NCBI RefSeq assembly: GCF_005222205.1
Contig: NZ_CP032345.1
Location: 995,001 to 1,059,000 of the forward strand
Direction: 5' to 3'
DNA from: Azospirillum brasilense
Lineage (GTDB): Bacteria; Pseudomonadota; Alphaproteobacteria; Azospirillales; Azospirillaceae
Length of the DNA stretch: 64,000 nucleotides
Shown in pieces: positions 60,436-64,000 of this stretch; position 1 is the first letter of the stretch; each line of letters starts with the position of its first letter. A model generated the notes under the pieces. That model worked only from the letters and a program-made list of their open reading frames with translations. It was not told the origin of the DNA and did no database searches. The translations under genes were made by a program, and so were the position numbers.

Positions 60436-62100
60436 TCACAGGAGGCTGCCGAAGCCGTTGGTGATCGGGTAGCGCCGCTCGCGGCCGAACTGCCGCCGGG
60501 TGATTTTCGGGCCGGGAGGCGCCTGGCGGCGCTTGTATTCGGCCGCATGCAGCATGCCCCAGACCGCGTTCACCACCTCCGGCGCGTGGCCGCGGGCGAC
60601 GATCTCGGCGACGCCCAGATCCTCTTCGATCAGGCAGCGCAGAATGTCGTCCAGCGCCTCGTAGGGCGGCAGCGTGTCCTGGTCGGTCTGGCCGGGGCTC
60701 AGCTCCGCGGTCGGGGCCTTGACCAGCACCCGCTCCGGCACGACGCGGCCCGCCGGGCCGAGCGCCCCCTCCGGCACATGCGCGTTGCGCCAGCGCGCCA
60801 GCGCGTAGACCGTCGTCTTGTAGACGTCCTTCAGCACGGCGAAGCCGCCGCACAGGTCGCCGTAGAGCGTGGCGTAGCCGACCGACATCTCCGACTTGTT
60901 GCCGGTGGACAGCACCATCGGGCCGAACTTGTTGGACAGCGCCATCAGCGTGACGCCGCGGGCCCGCGCCTGGATGTTCTCCTCCGTGACGTCCGGGTCG
61001 CGCCCCGCGAAGGCCGGCCGCAGCATCCGCTCGAACGCCTCCATCGCCGGCAGGATGGGCACGGTGTCGAGCCGGCAGCCGAGCAGTTCCGCCGACTCCG
61101 CGGCGTCCTCCTGGCTCTCCGGCGCGGTGTGGGGCGACGGCATCATCACGCCGTGCACCCGCCCGGCGCCCAGCGCGTCCACCGCGATGGCCGCCGCCAG
61201 CGCCGAATCGATGCCGCCCGACAGGCCGAGGATGACTCCGGGGAAGCGGTTCTTGGCCACATAGTCGCGCAAGGCCAGCACCAGCGCCGCGTAGACCGCC
61301 TCCAACTCGTCCGGCGGGGCGACGCATTCCGTGTCGGCGCAGGTCCAGACATCGTCCTCGCCGCGCTCCCAGCGGGTGATCAACAGATGCTCGACGAAGG
61401 CCGGGGCCTGGGCAACCAGCCGGCGATCGGCGCCCAGCGCGAAGCTGGCGCCGTCGAAGACCAGCTCGTCCTGCCCGCCCACCTGATTCACGTAGATCAG
61501 CGGCAGGCCGGACTCGGTGACCCGCCGCACGGCGAGCTGCACGCGCTGGTCGTGCTTGCCCAGCTCGAACGGGCTGCCGTTGGGGACCACCAGGATCTCC
61601 GCCCCGCTTTCCGCCAGCGTCTCGATCACGTCGGCGGACCACATGTCCTCGCAGATCGGCACACCCAGCCGCAAGCCGCGGACGTTGATCGGGCCGGGCA
61701 GCGGGCCGGGGTCGAACAGGCGCTTCTCGTCGAAGACGCCGTAGTTCGGCAGGTCCACCTTGAAGCGGGTCGCCGCGATCCGCCCGCCGTCGAGCAGCAG
61801 GGCGGCGTTGTGACGCTTGCCGCCGTCGCGCCAGGGCGCGCCGACCAGCAAAGCCGGGCCGCCGTCCGCCGTCTCGGCGGCGAGTTCACGCACCGCCCGC
61901 TCCACCACGTCCAGGAAGAAGGGCTTCAGCACCAGATCCTCCGGCGGGTAGCCGGTCACCGCCAGCTCCGGGCAGACCATCAGGTCGGCGCCGCGCGCGG
62001 CGGCCTCCGCCCGCGCGTTGCGGATGCGGTCGATGTTGGCGGTGATGGCGCCGACGGTCGGGTTGATCTGGGCCAGCGCGATGGAAAAACGGTCGGTCAT
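60436..62100 (-). CDS. nadE: Glutamine-dependent NAD+ synthetase
   Basis: 554 residues from ATG 62100. The N-terminal glutaminase (nitrilase fold) has its catalytic Glu in CPELAVTGY, Lys in FKVDLPNYG and Cys in VPICEDMW; the C-terminal synthetase has the ATP loop LGLSGGIDSALAAA. It makes NAD from deamido-NAD. It is not part of the quinoprotein operons but converges on them. Confidence 0.96.
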   Translation of the reverse strand: MTDRFSIALAQINPTVGAITANIDRIRNARAEAAARGADLMVCPELAVTGYPPEDLVLKPFFLDVVERAVRELAAETADGGPALLVGAPWRDGGKRHNAALLLDGGRIAATRFKVDLPNYGVFDEKRLFDPGPLPGPINVRGLRLGVPICEDMWSADVIETLAESGAEILVVPNGSPFELGKHDQRVQLAVRRVTESGLPLIYVNQVGGQDELVFDGASFALGADRRLVAQAPAFVEHLLITRWERGEDDVWTCADTECVAPPDELEAVYAALVLALRDYVAKNRFPGVILGLSGGIDSALAAAIAVDALGAGRVHGVMMPSPHTAPESQEDAAESAELLGCRLDTVPILPAMEAFERMLRPAFAGRDPDVTEENIQARARGVTLMALSNKFGPMVLSTGNKSEMSVGYATLYGDLCGGFAVLKDVYKTTVYALARWRNAHVPEGALGPAGRVVPERVLVKAPTAELSPGQTDQDTLPPYEALDDILRCLIEEDLGVAEIVARGHAPEVVNAVWGMLHAAEYKRRQAPPGPKITRRQFGRERRYPITNGFGSLL

Positions 62101-62246
62101 GGCGGCGTCGTCCGGGGAAGCGGCGGATCGGCGACACCGTAACAGCCGAAGGCCGGGGGCGGAAGCGGCGCGCGGCCGCAGCGGAACCGCGCCACCAAAC
62201 GCTGTGTTGCCGGAAGGACAGGACGCCAACAGAAGGATGACCGGTC

Positions 62247-63815
62247 ATGCAGAAGTCCGGGCAAAGTTCCGGTGCCACGACCTCCGTCTGGATGGACCGC
62301 GGCGGGGCGGCGATGCCCGCCGGGACGGTCGCCCCTACCGCGGCGGGGCTGGCTGCCTTGCGGCCAGACGTGATCGTCGTCGGGGCGGGCATCGCCGGGG
62401 TGACCACGGCCTATCTGCTCCAGCGCTCCGGCAAGTCAGTGCTGCTGCTGGACGACGGGCCGCCCGGCGGCGGCGAGACCGGGCGCACCACGGCGCATCT
62501 CTCCAACGTCATCGACGACCGCTTCGCCGAGATCGAACGGCTGCACAGCGAATCCGGCGCCCGCATGGCGGCGGAGAGCCACGGCGCCGCCATCGACACC
62601 ATCGAGCGGATCGCCCGCGAGGAGGGCATCGACTGCGGCTTCGCCCGGCTCGACGGCTATCTGATGCTGGCGCCGGAACAGGACCCCGCCGGGCTGGACC
62701 GCGAGCGCGACGCCGCCCGTCGGGCCGGGCTGGACGATGTCGAGCGGCTGGACGCCCCGCCGATCCGGCATCCCGGTCCCTGCCTGCGCTTCCCCCGGCA
62801 GGCGCGCGTCCACGCGCTGGACTATCTGGCCGGGCTGACCCGCGCCTTCCTGGCGCGCGGCGGCGCGCTGTCCACCGGGGCGCACGTCTCCACCATCCGG
62901 CAGGACGGGGAGCGCGTGCGCGTCGAGGCCGGGCCGGACCACGCGCTGGTCGAGGCCGACGCGGTGGTCGTCGCCACCAACTCCCCGATCAGCGACCGCT
63001 TCGCCATCCATTCCAAGCAGGCGCCCTACCGCACCTACGCCATCTCCCTGCGGGTGCCGAAGGGCAGCGTGCCCGACGCCCTCTATTGGGACACGCTCGA
63101 CACCTATCATTACGTGCGGCTCCAGCCGGAGGCCGACCACGACCGGCTGATCGTCGGCGGCGAGGACCACAAGACCGGCGAGGCCCGCGACATGGCCGAA
63201 CGCTGGGCCGCGCTGGAGGCCTGGACGCGCGCGCATTTTCCCCAGGCGGGGGCGGTCGAGCACCGCTGGTCCGGGCAGGTGATGGAGCCCTTCGACGGGC
63301 TGGCCTTCATCGGCCCCGACCCGGCCTATGGGGGGCGGGTCTTCGTGGCGACGGGCGACAGCGGCATGGGCATGACCCACGGCACCATCGCCGGGCTGGT
63401 CCTGTGCGAGCTGATCCACGGCAGCGGCAGCCCCTGGGCCGCGCTCTACGATCCCGGCCGCAAGATGACCAACAAGCTCGGCACCTATCTACGGGAAAAT
63501 CTGGACGTGGCACGCCACTTCCTGCCCTACGTCCAGGGGCCGGAGCTGGAGGGCGAGGACCGCATCCAACCCGGCCAGGGCGCAGTCCTGAAATCGGGAG
63601 TCTGGCCCGTCGCCGTCTTCCGCGACGAGTCGGGGGCGCTGCACCGCCGCTCCGCCATCTGCCCCCACCTGAAATGCGTGGTGCGCTGGAATCCCGGCGA
63701 GCGGAGCTGGGATTGCCCCTGCCACGGCTCCCGCTTCGCCGTGGACGGGACGGTTTTGAACGGTCCGGCCACCCAACCCCTGGCGCCCGTGGAGGACTCC
63801 GCAAGCAAAAACTGA
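62247..63815 (+). CDS. FAD-dependent oxidoreductase with C-terminal Rieske domain
   Basis: 522 residues from ATG 62247. DVIVVGAGIAGVTTAYLL is the FAD Rossmann motif of a DAO-type (glycine-oxidase-like) flavoprotein, and the last 90 residues form a Rieske [2Fe-2S] domain with CPHLKCVVRWN and CPCHGSRF. The combination matches the family of flavin-Rieske oxidases (DadA-like with Rieske). Substrate unknown. No signal peptide. Confidence 0.94.
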   Translation: MQKSGQSSGATTSVWMDRGGAAMPAGTVAPTAAGLAALRPDVIVVGAGIAGVTTAYLLQRSGKSVLLLDDGPPGGGETGRTTAHLSNVIDDRFAEIERLHSESGARMAAESHGAAIDTIERIAREEGIDCGFARLDGYLMLAPEQDPAGLDRERDAARRAGLDDVERLDAPPIRHPGPCLRFPRQARVHALDYLAGLTRAFLARGGALSTGAHVSTIRQDGERVRVEAGPDHALVEADAVVVATNSPISDRFAIHSKQAPYRTYAISLRVPKGSVPDALYWDTLDTYHYVRLQPEADHDRLIVGGEDHKTGEARDMAERWAALEAWTRAHFPQAGAVEHRWSGQVMEPFDGLAFIGPDPAYGGRVFVATGDSGMGMTHGTIAGLVLCELIHGSGSPWAALYDPGRKMTNKLGTYLRENLDVARHFLPYVQGPELEGEDRIQPGQGAVLKSGVWPVAVFRDESGALHRRSAICPHLKCVVRWNPGERSWDCPCHGSRFAVDGTVLNGPATQPLAPVEDSASKN

Positions 63816-63942
63816 TAAAATCCTTCGAAACCGAAGAGTTTCGACCGGGCGTTGCAGGAAGGCTGCGACGAATTAACCTGTGGTAAAGGACTCCGGTTCG
63901 ATCATACCCTTACGGCGAAACGATGACGCGCGGGAGGCGGCG

Positions 63943-64000
63943 ATGTATTACTCGGAAATGTCCGGACCGACAGGGACGACCAGCACGGTCCTGCAGCAGG
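63943..64000 (+). CDS. Start of an unidentified gene (cut by window edge)
   Basis: ATG 63943 with GGGAGGCGGCG just upstream opens a frame (MYYSEMSGPTGTTSTVLQQ) running off the right edge. Too short to identify. The AT-rich stretch before it (about 63860-63925) could hold its promoter. Confidence 0.5.
   Translation, partial: MYYSEMSGPTGTTSTVLQQ

Overview
The window is high-GC, densely coded bacterial chromosome with many two-component genes, quinoprotein genes, coq7, creA, mmcB and an alphaproteobacterial-style LexA box. Taken together this suggests an alphaproteobacterium of the Azospirillum/Rhodospirillales type; that assignment is inference from gene content, not from a marker gene. No phage, IS element, CRISPR array or rRNA was seen. 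One tRNA (Leu, anticodon CAA) is present.

Layout. 1-7.5 kb: signalling block (CHASE histidine kinase cut by the window edge, a hybrid kinase with a degraded ATP site, another kinase, the SOS gene mmcB behind a perfect LexA box, and a membrane REC-HPt protein without kinase). 7.5-13.5 kb: GNAT acetyltransferase, a multi-cluster ferredoxin, moaA, nadK, N-formylglutamate amidohydrolase. 13.7-24 kb: deacylase, AbrB-type membrane protein, creA, AI-2E-type permease, SPFH/NfeD pair, HRDC protein, GDS-motif protein, STAS/SpoIIE partner-switch pair, ferritin-like protein. 24.6-32 kb: ABC importer with a duplicated permease, hrpB, LOG-like protein, class III cyclase. 32.4-37.4 kb: the stress cluster prkA-yeaH-spoVR. 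38-45 kb: response regulator, Nudix protein, hybrid kinase, gluQ, HNH protein, DUF1289, dsbB-coq7, tRNA-Leu. 45.3-60.4 kb: a large PQQ (quinoprotein) alcohol-oxidation island: cytochromes c, a CXXCW-type protein, an ABC importer, a NarL-type regulator, a PQQ dehydrogenase with the lanthanide signature Asp, metallohydrolase, SoxYZ-like carrier, XoxJ-like binding protein, PedF cytochrome, and a PQQ-linked ABC export set with a beta-propeller. 60.4-64 kb: nadE, a FAD/Rieske oxidoreductase and the start of another gene.

The most striking finding is a pair of tiny homologous genes (15887-15964 plus; 47061-47135 minus) encoding 24-25 residue hydrophobic peptides. Both have the same layout: a double purine-rich ribosome-binding region, the peptide, a 12-bp stem-loop right after the stop whose pairing is kept by wobble and covarying changes, and then, on the opposite strand, a conserved promoter-like TTGCAA-17 bp-CATCAT with an unconserved spacer. 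This is the architecture of a type I toxin-antitoxin locus with an antisense RNA, and I do not recognise it as a named family.

A second structural finding is a 115-bp composite palindromic repeat, present twice in opposite orientation (32202-32316, 39639-39753), about 92% identical with covarying hairpin bases. In each case its outer edge supplies or overlaps the TAA stop codon of the upstream gene.
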